Counted from the first letter of the stretch, positions 40,578-49,928 are shown. The stretch: DNA of 64,000 nucleotides from Hymenobacter glacieicola (GCF_014640315.1 NZ_BMGS01000005.1:310001-374000); one strand, 5' to 3'. The notes: generated from the sequence alone by a model not told the origin. Numbers and translations are program-made.

Positions 40578-43127
40578 ATGAGTTCTTCCTACCATAAACT
40601 TATTCCGGCTGCCGCGCTGGCTTTATCTCTGGGTGCAGTACCCGTAAGCACAGCGGTTGCCCAAATCCAGGCTCCGGCTGCTTCGGCCGGCGAGCAGCCC
40701 CAGCGCTATACCCTGGGTGGTATTACCGTGAGCGGTGCCCGCTACCTGGACCCTAATACGCTAATTGGCCTGACTGGGTTGAAGATAGGGGACCCGATTA
40801 CGATTCCGGGTGAAGAAATTGGCAAAGCTATCCGTCGGCTCTGGGACCAAGGAATTCTGGGCGACGTGAGCGTGAGCATTGCGCGCACGGAGGGCAGCCG
40901 CATCTTTCTTGATTTTAACCTAAAGGAGCGGCCGCGGCTGTCCAAGTTTGAGTTTTCGGGCATCGGCAAAAGCCAAGCTGATGAACTCAAAAACAAGATC
41001 AAACTGATCCGTGGCAAGGTGGTAACGGATGCGTTGCTGAGCAACACCCGCACCCAGGTCCGGAAGTTCTATACCAACAAAGGCTTTCTGGACAGCAAGG
41101 TTACCATTACCCAGGTACCGGATTCCTCCCTGTCCAACAGCGTTGTATTGAATATTAAAGTTGATAAGGGCTCGAAAGTCAAAATCAATGATATTCAATT
41201 TGAGGGCAACACGGCCTTTACCGATGGCAAGCTGAAGGGAAAACTCAAAAAAACCAAGGAGAAGAAGTTTCCCAAGCTCTTCAACTCCGGTAAGTTTCAG
41301 AGCAAGGAGTTTGAGGAGGATAAAACCAAGCTGTTGGAATTCTATAACAGCGAAGGCTACCGCGACGCCGTAGTGGTTTCCGATACGCTGGAGCGGGTAG
41401 GCGACGCCCTGCGTCTCACCATCAAAGTGGATGAGGGGCCCAAGTACTACTTCCGCAATATCACCTGGAAGGGCAACTACCTCTACGACGACAAGACACT
41501 GGCCTCGGTACTGGGCATCAAGGAAGGTAGCGTGTACAGCAAAGAGACGCTGGATAAACGCCTGAACTACAACCCCACGGGCCAGGATGTTACCTCGCTC
41601 TACATGAACGATGGCTACCTGTTCTTTCAGATTGAGCCGGTAGAAACCAAAGTAGAAGGCGACTCAATTGATATTGAGATGCGCCTTACGGAGGGCGTGC
41701 AAGCGCGCATTAAGGACGTGAACATTGCCGGAAACACAAAAACTTCCGACCACGTAGTGCGCCGCTCCCTCTACACGCTGCCCGGCGACAAATTCAGCCG
41801 GGAACAGCTCATCCGCAGCCAGCGCGAAATAGCTACCCTGGGCTATTTTGACCCGGAAAAGATTGGCTTGAACCCTGTGCCTAACCAGGCCGACGGCACG
41901 GTAGACATCAACTATACGGTGGAGGAAAAGCCTTCCGACCAGATTACCCTCTCAGGTGGCTGGGGCGGTTACGCTGGCTTTATCGGGACCGTAGGGCTGG
42001 TTTTCAACAACTTCTCCCTGCGCAAAGCCGGTACCTTGCGCAACTGGACGCCAGTGCCGGCCGGTGACGGCCAGCGCCTGTCGCTGAACGTGCAGGCCAA
42101 CGGCTTGCAGTACCAAGCCTATTCCTTCTCGTTTACCGAGCCGTGGTTGGGTGGCCGCAAGCCCAACTCCCTCTCCGTAAGCCTGACTAAAACCATCTAC
42201 CGGTTAGGAACCAGCTTCGATGCCGAAACGGGTAGCTTCCTCAAAACAAACGGGGCCAGTGTAAGCCTGGGCCGCCGTTTGCGCTGGCCCGATGACTATT
42301 TTACGCTGAGCAATGCCTTGTCCATTACCCAGTACAAGCTGAACAACTACACGGCGTTAGGCTCTGAGTTCTTCCCGAACGGTACGGGTAACGCAAACAA
42401 CATCACGTTTAACACGACCCTTTCCCGAAACAGCATCGACAACCCCACCTTCACGCGCCGGGGCTCTTCGCTGGCGCTGAGCGTGAACCTGACGCCGCCT
42501 TACTCCTTGTTCCCGGGTTCCAGCCCCAGTGTAGGTGAGTGGGTAGAGTTTCACAAGTGGATGTTTGACGCCTCTTGGTTTTCGCCGGTGGTAGGCAAGC
42601 TGGTTCTCAATACCCGCGCCCACTTCGGCTTCATTGGTACCTACAACAGCAGCCGCCCAATCGGGCCCTTTGAGCGCTTCAAACTAGGGGGCTCGGGTCT
42701 GGGCTACGGTGGGTCCGCAAACTTCATAGCTGGCACCGAATACATTGGCCTGAGAGGCTACGCCGATCCGGGGGATGCCAGTACTTCTCCTTTGCCGACT
42801 TCCATAAGCGGGGTAAATGGCTCTAGTGGGGGCGTGGTATATAATAAGTTCGTTATGGAAATGCGTTATCCGGTTAGCCTGAACCCGGCCGCTACCGTGT
42901 ACGTGCTCAGCTTTGCGGAAGCCGGCAATGCTTTTGAACGCTATTCTGAGTACAACCCTTATAAGTTGTACCGCTCGGCTGGGGTAGGGGCCCGCATCTT
43001 CATGTCGGCATTTGGTTTGCTAGGCTTCGACTACGGTTGGGGCTTCGACAAAGTGCCGATTTATACTCCCGGTCAGAAGCAGGATAAGGGCATGTTCCAC
43101 TTCATCATCGGCCAGCAGCTCCGCTAA
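40578..43127 (+). CDS. bamA: Outer-membrane protein assembly factor BamA
   Basis: 849 residues. The signal peptide (MSSSYHKLIPAAALALSLGA and on) is followed by five POTRA units (about 40-430; conserved boundaries at ITVSGARYLDPNTLI, KFEFSGIG, IQFEGNTAFTDGKL, ITWKGNYLYDDKTL, VNIAGNTKTSDHVV) and a C-terminal Omp85 barrel (about 445-849, closing with FHFIIGQQLR). IGPFERFKLGGSGLGYG is the barrel loop with the VRG-like motif region. It folds and inserts outer-membrane proteins. It sits between uppS and two skp genes. Confidence 0.95.
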   Translation: MSSSYHKLIPAAALALSLGAVPVSTAVAQIQAPAASAGEQPQRYTLGGITVSGARYLDPNTLIGLTGLKIGDPITIPGEEIGKAIRRLWDQGILGDVSVSIARTEGSRIFLDFNLKERPRLSKFEFSGIGKSQADELKNKIKLIRGKVVTDALLSNTRTQVRKFYTNKGFLDSKVTITQVPDSSLSNSVVLNIKVDKGSKVKINDIQFEGNTAFTDGKLKGKLKKTKEKKFPKLFNSGKFQSKEFEEDKTKLLEFYNSEGYRDAVVVSDTLERVGDALRLTIKVDEGPKYYFRNITWKGNYLYDDKTLASVLGIKEGSVYSKETLDKRLNYNPTGQDVTSLYMNDGYLFFQIEPVETKVEGDSIDIEMRLTEGVQARIKDVNIAGNTKTSDHVVRRSLYTLPGDKFSREQLIRSQREIATLGYFDPEKIGLNPVPNQADGTVDINYTVEEKPSDQITLSGGWGGYAGFIGTVGLVFNNFSLRKAGTLRNWTPVPAGDGQRLSLNVQANGLQYQAYSFSFTEPWLGGRKPNSLSVSLTKTIYRLGTSFDAETGSFLKTNGASVSLGRRLRWPDDYFTLSNALSITQYKLNNYTALGSEFFPNGTGNANNITFNTTLSRNSIDNPTFTRRGSSLALSVNLTPPYSLFPGSSPSVGEWVEFHKWMFDASWFSPVVGKLVLNTRAHFGFIGTYNSSRPIGPFERFKLGGSGLGYGGSANFIAGTEYIGLRGYADPGDASTSPLPTSISGVNGSSGGVVYNKFVMEMRYPVSLNPAATVYVLSFAEAGNAFERYSEYNPYKLYRSAGVGARIFMSAFGLLGFDYGWGFDKVPIYTPGQKQDKGMFHFIIGQQLR

Positions 43128-43169
43128 GCCCGGCGGCGCGGCCGTCAACACTTCATCTTATTTTACCAT

Positions 43170-43853
43170 ATGAACAAGATGTTTTCGTGGGTAGCGGCCC
43201 TCGCACTCCTGTTGGTCGGGTCCTTGCCTCAAACAGCGCTGGCTCAGAAATTCGGCTATGTCGACTCCGAGTTTATCATGGGCAAGATGCCGGCCTACGC
43301 GCAGGCTCAGCAGGAACTCAATACGCTTTCCGCTAACTGGCAGAAAGATATCGAGACGCAAAAAAAGGACCTGGATAAGCTTTATCGGAATTATCAGGCC
43401 GAAGAAGTCGTTCTAACTGAGCCGATGAAGAAGAAGCGCCAGGACGAGATTCTGAAGAAGGAGCAGGACATTAAGGCTTACTCCAACAAGATCTTCGGTT
43501 TCGAGGGGCAGCTCTTCAAAAAGCGGCAGGAGCTTACCAAACCGGTACAAGACCAAGTATTTGAGGCCATTGAGAAGGTAGCGAAGAAGAAACAGCTCGC
43601 TATTGTGTTCGATAAATCCGGTGACCTGACTATGCTCTATACCAACCCAGTGCACGATTACACGGAGTTTGTGATGGAGGAACTAGGTCTGGCTTCGGAG
43701 GAACGGAATCAGCCCGGCCAGAAAGGCGCCGTGCGGTCAGTAACCACGCCGCAGGCTCCGGCGGGCGAGGCTGCGGTGGAGGAAGAACCCGCTGCTACTC
43801 GGCCCAAACAGCCGACCCGAGCTACTACACGGCCGGCAACCCGAAAAAATTAA
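43170..43853 (+). CDS. OmpH/Skp family periplasmic chaperone (1)
   Basis: 227 residues. The signal peptide (MNKMFSWVAALALLLVGSLP) is followed by KFGYVDSEFIMGKMPAYAQA, the Skp N-terminal strand, then long helices (LSANWQKDIETQKKDLDKLY) and a strand VFDKSGDLTMLYTNPVHDYT, in the order of the Skp jellyfish fold. A Pro/Ala/Arg-rich tail (about 190-227) is an extension. Skp holds unfolded outer-membrane proteins for BamA, which is directly upstream (42 bp). Confidence 0.92.
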   Translation: MNKMFSWVAALALLLVGSLPQTALAQKFGYVDSEFIMGKMPAYAQAQQELNTLSANWQKDIETQKKDLDKLYRNYQAEEVVLTEPMKKKRQDEILKKEQDIKAYSNKIFGFEGQLFKKRQELTKPVQDQVFEAIEKVAKKKQLAIVFDKSGDLTMLYTNPVHDYTEFVMEELGLASEERNQPGQKGAVRSVTTPQAPAGEAAVEEEPAATRPKQPTRATTRPATRKN

Positions 43854-43858
43854 CTTTG
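43851..43858 (+). promoter_or_regulatory. Internal promoter -7 element before the second skp gene
   Basis: TAACTTTG matches the consensus; its TAA is also the stop codon of the first skp gene. This suggests that the second copy can be transcribed on its own. Confidence 0.5.
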
Positions 43859-43889
43859 CGCATCTAACTCTCTGACACTTCTCTTTTTA

Positions 43890-44531
43890 ATGACCACCAT
43901 GAACAAATTCCGCGTTGCACTGGCTGCTGCCGCCCTTACCTTCACTACGGCTACGGCTTCGATGGCACAGACGGCCGCACCGCTGAAGATCGGTTACACC
44001 AGCGTTCAGTACGTACTGAGCCAGATGCCCGAGAGCAAGCAGATTGAGTCCCAGTTGAAGGACTACAGCACCCAGCTCAAGAGCCAGCTGGATGCCAAAA
44101 GCACGGAGTTCCGCACCAAGGTAGAGGCCTACCAGAAAGGTGGCGCTACCATGACGGATGTAGTAAAGGCCGATAAGGAAAAGGAGTTGCAGAACCTGCA
44201 GCAGTCGATTCAGGAGTTTCAGCAGAATGCCGAAGTATCGTTGCAGCAAAAGCAGCAGACTCTACTGAAGCCAGCTTTGGACAAGCTCCAGAAGAACATT
44301 GACGCCGTAGCTGACGAGAACGGTTACACCTACATTCTGAACTCCGATGGGGACAGCCCCCTGCTGTTGCACGGCCCGAAGGATGGGGATGTATCGGACC
44401 TGATTTTGAAGAAAATGGGGATTACCCCTGGTGCTGCGGCGGCGGCTCCGAAAGTAGCTTCGCCGGCTGCTGCTTCTACCCAGGCGGCGGCTCCCACTGC
44501 TACCAAGACGAAAACCAAGACGAAGAAGTAA
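43890..44531 (+). CDS. OmpH/Skp family periplasmic chaperone (2)
   Basis: 213 residues, paralogous to the preceding protein. After a signal peptide (MTTMNKFRVALAAAALTFTT), KIGYTSVQYVLSQMPESKQI is the Skp strand and helix; DYSTQLKSQLDAKSTEF and QQSIQEFQQNAEVSLQQKQQ form the helical arms; YTYILNSDGDSPLLLHGPKDGD closes the body. The tail is Ala/Lys/Thr-rich (TKTKTKTKK). An ATG at 43899 is an equally possible start. Two adjacent skp genes after bamA are usual in Bacteroidota. Confidence 0.92.
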   Translation: MTTMNKFRVALAAAALTFTTATASMAQTAAPLKIGYTSVQYVLSQMPESKQIESQLKDYSTQLKSQLDAKSTEFRTKVEAYQKGGATMTDVVKADKEKELQNLQQSIQEFQQNAEVSLQQKQQTLLKPALDKLQKNIDAVADENGYTYILNSDGDSPLLLHGPKDGDVSDLILKKMGITPGAAAAAPKVASPAAASTQAAAPTATKTKTKTKK

Positions 44532-44563
44532 GGCGTATCAGGCCTGTACTTCACTGGCTTACC

Positions 44564-44601
44564 AACAACACCGCCGGGGCTTCTGCTTCGGCGGTGTTGT
44601 T
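44564..44601 (+). terminator. Terminator of the uppS-bamA-skp-skp unit
   Basis: A 13-bp stem AACAACACCGCCG (44564-44576) with its complement (44589-44601), ending with TTGTTAT. Confidence 0.85.
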
Positions 44602-44667
44602 ATATGGCTACCTGCCCAGTGCGTAAGGGGGTAGGCAGTAGCACCCGTTAATTCATTGCCTTTTACG

Positions 44668-45762
44668 ATGCCCGAGCCGGAAGAAGAATACACAGAGGAT
44701 AGCCCCAGCAGCCTGCCTTTGGGCGCGGACGAACTAGCCGAGGAGGATGACGAAGCGGGAGACGAACTATACGAACACCACCGCATCCGGGCCGACCGCC
44801 GGCAGGAGCTGCTCCGGCTAGATAAGTTTCTGCTGAACCGCTTGCCCAGTACTTCCCGAACCCGCATTCAGAATGCCATTCGGGCCGAAGCGGTGCAAGT
44901 AAATGATCGGCCGGTGAAGTCGAACTACCGCGTAAAGCCGCTAGATGTTATAACCATTACCCTACCCGAGCCGCCGCGGGAATTCAAGGTCCTGCCCGAG
45001 CCCATGGACCTGGACATCCGCTACGAGGATGCCGAGCTGCTGCTAGTGAACAAGCCCGCTGGGTTAGTTGTGCATCCGGCGTATGGCAACTGGAACGGTA
45101 CTCTGGTCAACGGGCTAGCGTATCACCTCCAGAACTTACCAACGGGCCGCAACGGCGAAATTCGTCCGGGTCTCGTGCATCGGATTGACAAGGATACGTC
45201 GGGCTTGCTGGTGGTAGGAAAAACGGAGTGGGCCATGACCCACCTTTCCAACCAGTTTTTTCACCATACCATTGAGCGCACTTATTTGGCACTCGTGTGG
45301 GGCGTACCCAAAGAGGCAGAAGCCACCATCCGGGGGCATATTGGGCGCAGCCTAAAGGACCGAAAGGTCCAGGCCGTTTTCCCCGATGGTGAGCATGGCA
45401 AGCACGCCGTAACGCACTATAAAGTGCTGCAGGCCTTTGGTGGCAAAGTAGCTTTGCTGCAGTGCAACCTGGAAACCGGCCGTACGCACCAAATACGGGC
45501 GCATATGAAGCACATTGGCCACCCGTTGTTCGGCGATGCTACCTACGGTGGGGATAAGATAGTGTACGGGCAGCGCACAGGCGCTTACAAGGTCTTCGCT
45601 GAAAAGATGCTGGCCTTGATGCCCCGCCAAGCCCTGCACGCCAAGTCACTGGGCTTTGAGCATCCAACCACGCACGAGCACTTACACTTCGAGGCTGAAC
45701 TGCCCACCGACTTTCAAGAGCTGCTGACGAAATGGGAAGAGTACGCCACTACGGCAGGGTAG
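44668..45762 (+). CDS. RluD-type pseudouridine synthase
   Basis: 364 residues. An acidic N-terminal extension of about 35 residues (PEPEEEYTEDSPSS and on) precedes the S4 RNA-binding domain (about 50-110: LLRLDKFLLNRLPSTSRTRIQ). The RluA-family catalytic domain follows: LLLVNKPAGLVVHPAYGN, GLVHRIDKDTSGLLVVGKT (catalytic Asp), LETGRTHQIRAHMKHIGHPL and HAKSLGFEHP. It converts uridines of 23S rRNA to pseudouridine; in RluD these are in helix 69. The ATG at 44668 is used; an earlier TTG at 44656 adds four residues only. Confidence 0.93.
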   Translation: MPEPEEEYTEDSPSSLPLGADELAEEDDEAGDELYEHHRIRADRRQELLRLDKFLLNRLPSTSRTRIQNAIRAEAVQVNDRPVKSNYRVKPLDVITITLPEPPREFKVLPEPMDLDIRYEDAELLLVNKPAGLVVHPAYGNWNGTLVNGLAYHLQNLPTGRNGEIRPGLVHRIDKDTSGLLVVGKTEWAMTHLSNQFFHHTIERTYLALVWGVPKEAEATIRGHIGRSLKDRKVQAVFPDGEHGKHAVTHYKVLQAFGGKVALLQCNLETGRTHQIRAHMKHIGHPLFGDATYGGDKIVYGQRTGAYKVFAEKMLALMPRQALHAKSLGFEHPTTHEHLHFEAELPTDFQELLTKWEEYATTAG

Positions 45763-45791
45763 GGCAAGGGCGCGAAGGATATTCCTAAAAA

Positions 45792-45830
45792 CAGAAAAGG
45801 CTCCCTACCAATGGTAAGGAGCCTTTTCTG
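45792..45830. terminator. Bidirectional terminator
   Basis: A 13-bp stem CAGAAAAGGCTCC (45792-45804) with GGAGCCTTTTCTG (45818-45830), with A- and T-rich ends, between the convergent rluD-type gene and the TPR gene. Confidence 0.93.
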
Positions 45831-45843
45831 ATATAAGCGCTTA

Positions 45844-47466
45844 CTATTTGCGCTTTACTGCGGGTTTAGCCGCCGTCTTGGGCTTCGTAATCTCAGCTAT
45901 TGCTGTTTTGGCCTGCTGGTCGTTGGGGTCCAGGGCCAGGGCCTGCTGCCAGTAGGGCAGGGCCGTGGTCTTGTCGCCTTTCTGGTAGTGGTAATACCCC
46001 AGGTATTTGTTGGCCTCTAGCAGACCGCTCTTGTACTTGGCCGCATCAGCCGAAGCACCAGCTACCTCGATGTACTTCTCGTAGTAAGGCTTAGCCAAGC
46101 CTTGCTTCGAGTCTTTGTCGATGTTAGCGTTAGCGCGAGCCCGCATCTGGTAGCCCGGAACGTAGTTCGGACGTTCTGCTACCACCAAGCCGTAGAGGCT
46201 GTCAGCCTGCGCATACTGGCTGTTCAGCTCGTAAGCCCGGCCCAGATATACCTTGTCAGTCAATTCACCGCCCTTGTTGGCTACCATTCGCGCCTTGAGC
46301 GTAGAAATAGCGTTGGGGTAGTCTTTGGCTGCCATGTACGCCTGCGCCAGCTCATTCTGCAGATCAGCAGCTTTCTTCGGGTCAGCATCAATTGCCTTCT
46401 TGATGATGGCTGCGCCTTCCGTAGTCTTGCCACCTTTAATCAGCATCTTACCGTAGTACACGTTGTCTTCGGTAATTACTTTGTTGCCGGCGCTGGCAAG
46501 CTGCATGTATTTCTGCATGGCAGCCAAAGCCTCATCATTCTTACCAGTCTCATACAGAGAGTAAGCCCGCAGACGGTTCATGGTGAGGTTGTTCGGGTCT
46601 TTCGCCAGAACTTTATCCACCTCAACCAGGGCCTCCGGGTACTTCTTGGTCAGATACAGGAACGAAGCGTATTTCGCGTCCGTGTCCGGCGACTTTTCTG
46701 CCAGCGAAGAGTACTTCTGGAACTGGGCCAGCGCATCATCGTAACGACCTGCGAAATAATACGTCTCGGCTAGGGCATTGTAAGCCGGAGCGTAGTTCGG
46801 ATCGAGGCTAATGGCTTTGTCGAAGTTCGTTTTGGCTTCGTTGTAGGTGCGAGCCCGCATGTTCAGCTGACCTTTCCGAACGTAGGCTTTCACGTTGTTC
46901 GGGTCAGCCAGGGTAGCACGCTCGTAGCTGTTCATGGCCTCACCACCGCCTTGCTCCGTTTTCAGGTACAAGTCGCCACGAGCAATCATCAGGGCCGGAT
47001 CGTCCTTGCCTTTGCCCAGCTTCTCACCAGCGCTAACGTAGGTCAAAGCTTTAGTAACGTCTTTTACGTTCGACTCGGCGTAGGCCTGGGCAATCATTGT
47101 GTACACCTTAGGGTCTTTGCCCTTCGAGGACTTCACAGCATTGTCAAACTGAATCTCCGCTTCGGCCGTCTTTCCCTGAGCCAGCGCGGCGCGGCCGGCA
47201 GCTATCTGGGTCATGGCGTCTTTCGGGTTCAGGGCAATGCGGTTAAAGTAATATGCCGCTGAATCGGGCATATCGCGCAATTGATATAAACGGCCAAGTT
47301 CGAACGACGTTTCATTCGATTGGCCTTGCCGCAGCAAAGCGGCGCGGGCTTCGCTGTAACGCTCCAGCTCAATGGCTTTTTGGGCGCCCGAAGATTGGGC
47401 TAGGGCAGCAGAACCCGAAACAGACAAAGCAGCGAGGAGCGTGAGCTTCCAGGGCTTGAGATTCAT
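45844..47466 (-). CDS. Periplasmic tetratricopeptide repeat protein
   Basis: 540 residues. After a signal peptide (MNLKPWKLTLLAALSVSGSA and following) the whole protein is TPR helices, about twelve to fourteen units; the clearest are ALDPNYAPAYNALAETYYFAGRYDDAL-like segments (around 250) and LPYWQQALALDPNDQQAKTA at the end. The C-terminus is Lys/Ala/Pro-rich. It is the last gene of the ExbB-ExbD-TonB cluster, behind the PstS-like gene (46-bp gap). Proteins with this placement are conserved in Bacteroidota but their role is not established; a scaffold in the periplasm is the likely function. Confidence 0.87.
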   Translation of the reverse strand: MNLKPWKLTLLAALSVSGSAALAQSSGAQKAIELERYSEARAALLRQGQSNETSFELGRLYQLRDMPDSAAYYFNRIALNPKDAMTQIAAGRAALAQGKTAEAEIQFDNAVKSSKGKDPKVYTMIAQAYAESNVKDVTKALTYVSAGEKLGKGKDDPALMIARGDLYLKTEQGGGEAMNSYERATLADPNNVKAYVRKGQLNMRARTYNEAKTNFDKAISLDPNYAPAYNALAETYYFAGRYDDALAQFQKYSSLAEKSPDTDAKYASFLYLTKKYPEALVEVDKVLAKDPNNLTMNRLRAYSLYETGKNDEALAAMQKYMQLASAGNKVITEDNVYYGKMLIKGGKTTEGAAIIKKAIDADPKKAADLQNELAQAYMAAKDYPNAISTLKARMVANKGGELTDKVYLGRAYELNSQYAQADSLYGLVVAERPNYVPGYQMRARANANIDKDSKQGLAKPYYEKYIEVAGASADAAKYKSGLLEANKYLGYYHYQKGDKTTALPYWQQALALDPNDQQAKTAIAEITKPKTAAKPAVKRK

Positions 47467-47512
47467 GAGCAAAAGGTTTAGTGAAAATGCGGTGGAAAGG
47501 AGACAAGGAGGG

Positions 47513-48472
47513 CTATAAAGAGGGCTTAACATCCATCATCCGGATTTGGCCCTTCGCAGGCATCAATCCCGACTTCAGCATGATAAGTTGTCCTTTGTTA
47601 CCTGCTACAAAGGTTGCAAAACCGGTGCCAAGTCCGGTGCGCGCTTCGCGGCTGATAACGTACAGATTACGACGCAAAGGGTAAAGCTTCTGAGCCAAGT
47701 ACGCTTGATAGGGCTGCACGTAGTCTGATGAAGTAGAACCCGTGGCTTTGGGGCTTATGCCAGCAACTCGTATCCGTTTTAAAAATTTCGGAACATTAGG
47801 GTCGTCCCGGTCACTGATCCAATTGATGCCAATTACCCCAATTGCATTCGGATGAGTTGCAACGTAATCAATAAGTGCTGGGTTCGATTTTGAAGCAAAA
47901 ACACCTTTGGCCAACGCTGCGCCATTATTGACAGAGTCCTGCACGTAGCGGGCGGTGCTGGAGTTGTTATTGTCAAATACGGCCGTAATAGCACCTAGTT
48001 TGTTACCTGGGCTGATCTGGCTCCACTGCGCTAACTGACCGGTAAAGATGCCTTTCAACTGGGCTGTGGTTAACAAACTGTCGCGGTTGCTTGGGTGCAT
48101 GATGATGGCTACCCCATCTACCCCGATACGAACAGAATATGGTTCCAGCTTGAGACGCTTTAGGGTTGTTTTCTCATCTGCCGTCAGTTCCCTGGATACT
48201 ACAGCCAGTCGAATGCTGTCCGCCATAAAGGCCCGCATCACATCCAGCTCTGGCTGATAAGCTGCGTTAATATGGGCGTTAGTGTACAGCTTCTGGAATG
48301 TATCTACCTGAGACTTTAGAATGGGCTCAAACGTTTCGTCAACCCCAATCCGGATAGACCCGCTGGTGGGAGTGTCAGTAGCCTGGGTGCTGCCAGCATC
48401 GTTACCGCAGCTGGCCATTCCCATGCTCGTGCATAGGGCTACTCCTAAAACCCAATAGTTAACGCGCGTCAT
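47513..48472 (-). CDS. PstS-like substrate-binding lipoprotein
   Basis: 319 residues. The lipobox MASC (Cys at about 22) makes it a lipoprotein. The rest resembles a phosphate-binding PBP-like domain: IRIGVDETFEPILKSQ, SRELTADEK, KGIFTGQLAQWSQI (the usual LKxIFxGxxxxW motif), IGVIGINWISD and PLRRNLYVISREARTG. There is no PstC/A/B set nearby, so the protein does not serve an ABC importer here. Bacteroidota ExbB/TonB clusters often carry this gene; its ligand is unknown. Its N-terminal codons overlap by 14 bp with the end of the small membrane-protein gene upstream. Confidence 0.88.
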   Translation of the reverse strand: MTRVNYWVLGVALCTSMGMASCGNDAGSTQATDTPTSGSIRIGVDETFEPILKSQVDTFQKLYTNAHINAAYQPELDVMRAFMADSIRLAVVSRELTADEKTTLKRLKLEPYSVRIGVDGVAIIMHPSNRDSLLTTAQLKGIFTGQLAQWSQISPGNKLGAITAVFDNNNSSTARYVQDSVNNGAALAKGVFASKSNPALIDYVATHPNAIGVIGINWISDRDDPNVPKFLKRIRVAGISPKATGSTSSDYVQPYQAYLAQKLYPLRRNLYVISREARTGLGTGFATFVAGNKGQLIMLKSGLMPAKGQIRMMDVKPSL

Positions 48473-48713
48473 CCTTGTTCTTTTTGAAGTGTTGCTGGTA
48501 GGTGCGGACAAATCTAATAATTCCGTAAAATACAAAGACAGCCGCCAACAAACGGCGCGGGGTGTCTCCTAGCGTGAGGGCTCCAGTAGGAGCAAACCAT
48601 AAGTACAGCCCCAGAACTGTGTACACCACCGACATTAACAAGGTGAAGTAACGGACCCAGGATTGTTGTTTATGGTTACCTATTCTCTCTTCAGTGGTGG
48701 GCAGGTCAAGCAT
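48459..48713 (-). CDS. Small two-helix membrane protein
   Basis: 84 residues, not recognised by name. Hydrophobic helices lie at about 22-43 (FTLLMSVVYTVLGLYLWFAP) and 54-70 (RLLAAVFVFYGIIRFVR). The tail is basic (QQHFKKNKDDAR). The gene's last codons overlap the start of the PstS-like gene and it follows the TonB gene by about 190 bp. Its place inside the TonB cluster suggests a link to energy transduction or membrane anchoring of the cluster, but nothing in the sequence shows it. Confidence 0.78.
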   Translation of the reverse strand: MLDLPTTEERIGNHKQQSWVRYFTLLMSVVYTVLGLYLWFAPTGALTLGDTPRRLLAAVFVFYGIIRFVRTYQQHFKKNKDDAR

Positions 48714-48810
48714 GAGAAACTAAATCGGTGTATATCAGCTAAACGCCAAACAAAGTCTTATTTGTTCGTTTTGAGAAAGATGGGGCTCTGACCAAGCATG
48801 AAATCAGCGG

Positions 48811-48862
48811 CAAAAACGCCCAAAGGCGTCCGGTTTGTACGTAACCGAGCGACTTTGGGCGT
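48811..48862 (-). terminator. Terminator after the second TonB gene
   Basis: Stem ACGCCCAAAG (48816-48825) with CTTTGGGCGT (48853-48862); on the minus strand it is followed by TTTTTG. It divides the TonB genes from the downstream small-membrane-protein/PstS-like genes. Confidence 0.8.
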
Positions 48863-48903
48863 CTAAATGTCAATCTAAATACGAATATATAGCAAGAAGC
48901 TAC

Positions 48904-49725
48904 TTATTCGTATTTAAATGTGATAGGCAGGTTGTAGCGTACTGGAACAGCACGATGATTCTGATAGCCCGGTTTCCAGGCGGGCATTTGCCGGATTACG
49001 CGGGAAGCCTCCTCGTCAGTTCCATAACCCAGTCCTTTCAGAACCGATACATCCGTGATGGTGCCGTCGGAATTCACCGTAAAGGAAATGTACACCTTGC
49101 CTTCTACGCCAGCACGCAGCGCCTGCGGGGGGTAGCGTAGATGGCGCTGAAAGTATTTGGCCAAAGCTGCCTCGCCACCCATGAATTCCGGCATGTTCTC
49201 TACGTGCACGAACGGCTCGGTTATAGCCGCAGCTGCCGGCTTCGTAACTGTGTCACTACCACCAACACCCCCGCCAGGTATGGTAGTCGTGCCATCGCCT
49301 TCCGCAGCAATGGGCCCAGAAATAGCCGGACCATCTATGGCCTGTACTTCCACATCAACGGGAGGAGTTTTAACCAGTTCGTCGCGTACTACCCGGGTTG
49401 GAGTAGCCGGTGCCGGCGGCCGGACGGTAACTGCACCACCCGCTGGGGGAGGAGTGATTTTCTGTAAAATGGTTGGTGGGGGCAAAATATCGATTATCGG
49501 GCCCTTGGAAACGTCAACAGGGCCTTCAGTAACAGCAGGCCATAGCCGCTGCACCAGTAGGGGTATGGCAATGAGCAAAGCGGCTAAAGCAGTAGCAATA
49601 ACAATAGCAGTTGTCACGTGCCGACCATAGGCTTTTCGCAAGACATAAGCACCGTAGGCTTTGTTGCGCCCCTCAAAGACAATGTCATCAAGGGATAGGA
49701 GGGAGGTGTGCGGGGCTGTGGTCAT
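48904..49725 (-). CDS. TonB family energy transducer (second copy)
   Basis: 273 residues. The N-terminal cytoplasmic segment SLDDIVFEGRNKAYGAYV (11-28) is identical in the neighbouring TonB. A single membrane helix (about 38-58) follows, then a Pro-poor, Gly/Thr/Val-rich periplasmic spacer, and the TonB_C domain (about 185-273: YPPQALRAGVEGKVYISFTV, SVLKGLGYGTDEEASRVI, PVRYNLPITF). It transmits proton-motive force from ExbB/ExbD to outer-membrane receptors. It lies 235 bp after the other TonB gene, with a terminator in between, so its expression may be separate. Confidence 0.92.
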   Translation of the reverse strand: MTTAPHTSLLSLDDIVFEGRNKAYGAYVLRKAYGRHVTTAIVIATALAALLIAIPLLVQRLWPAVTEGPVDVSKGPIIDILPPPTILQKITPPPAGGAVTVRPPAPATPTRVVRDELVKTPPVDVEVQAIDGPAISGPIAAEGDGTTTIPGGGVGGSDTVTKPAAAAITEPFVHVENMPEFMGGEAALAKYFQRHLRYPPQALRAGVEGKVYISFTVNSDGTITDVSVLKGLGYGTDEEASRVIRQMPAWKPGYQNHRAVPVRYNLPITFKYE

Positions 49726-49889
49726 GGTATATATAATTAAGTGAATAATGGACTAATACACACCTAAACTTTCAAGCCACTATCTATTACCTCAACTCAC
49801 GCTACTACCTGGCTTTCACCTCTTTCAACGGTCATAGCTGATAGGTTAGTATGCGTGCCGACTATATATTTTTATGAATGTGAATACAA

Positions 49890-49928
49890 ACAAAAAACCC
49901 GAATCTGACCGGAGTCTGATTCGGGTTT
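49890..49928 (-). terminator. Terminator after the first TonB gene
   Basis: An 11-bp stem AAACCCGAATC (49895-49905) with GATTCGGGTTT (49918-49928); extended on the minus strand by TTTTTG. Confidence 0.88.
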
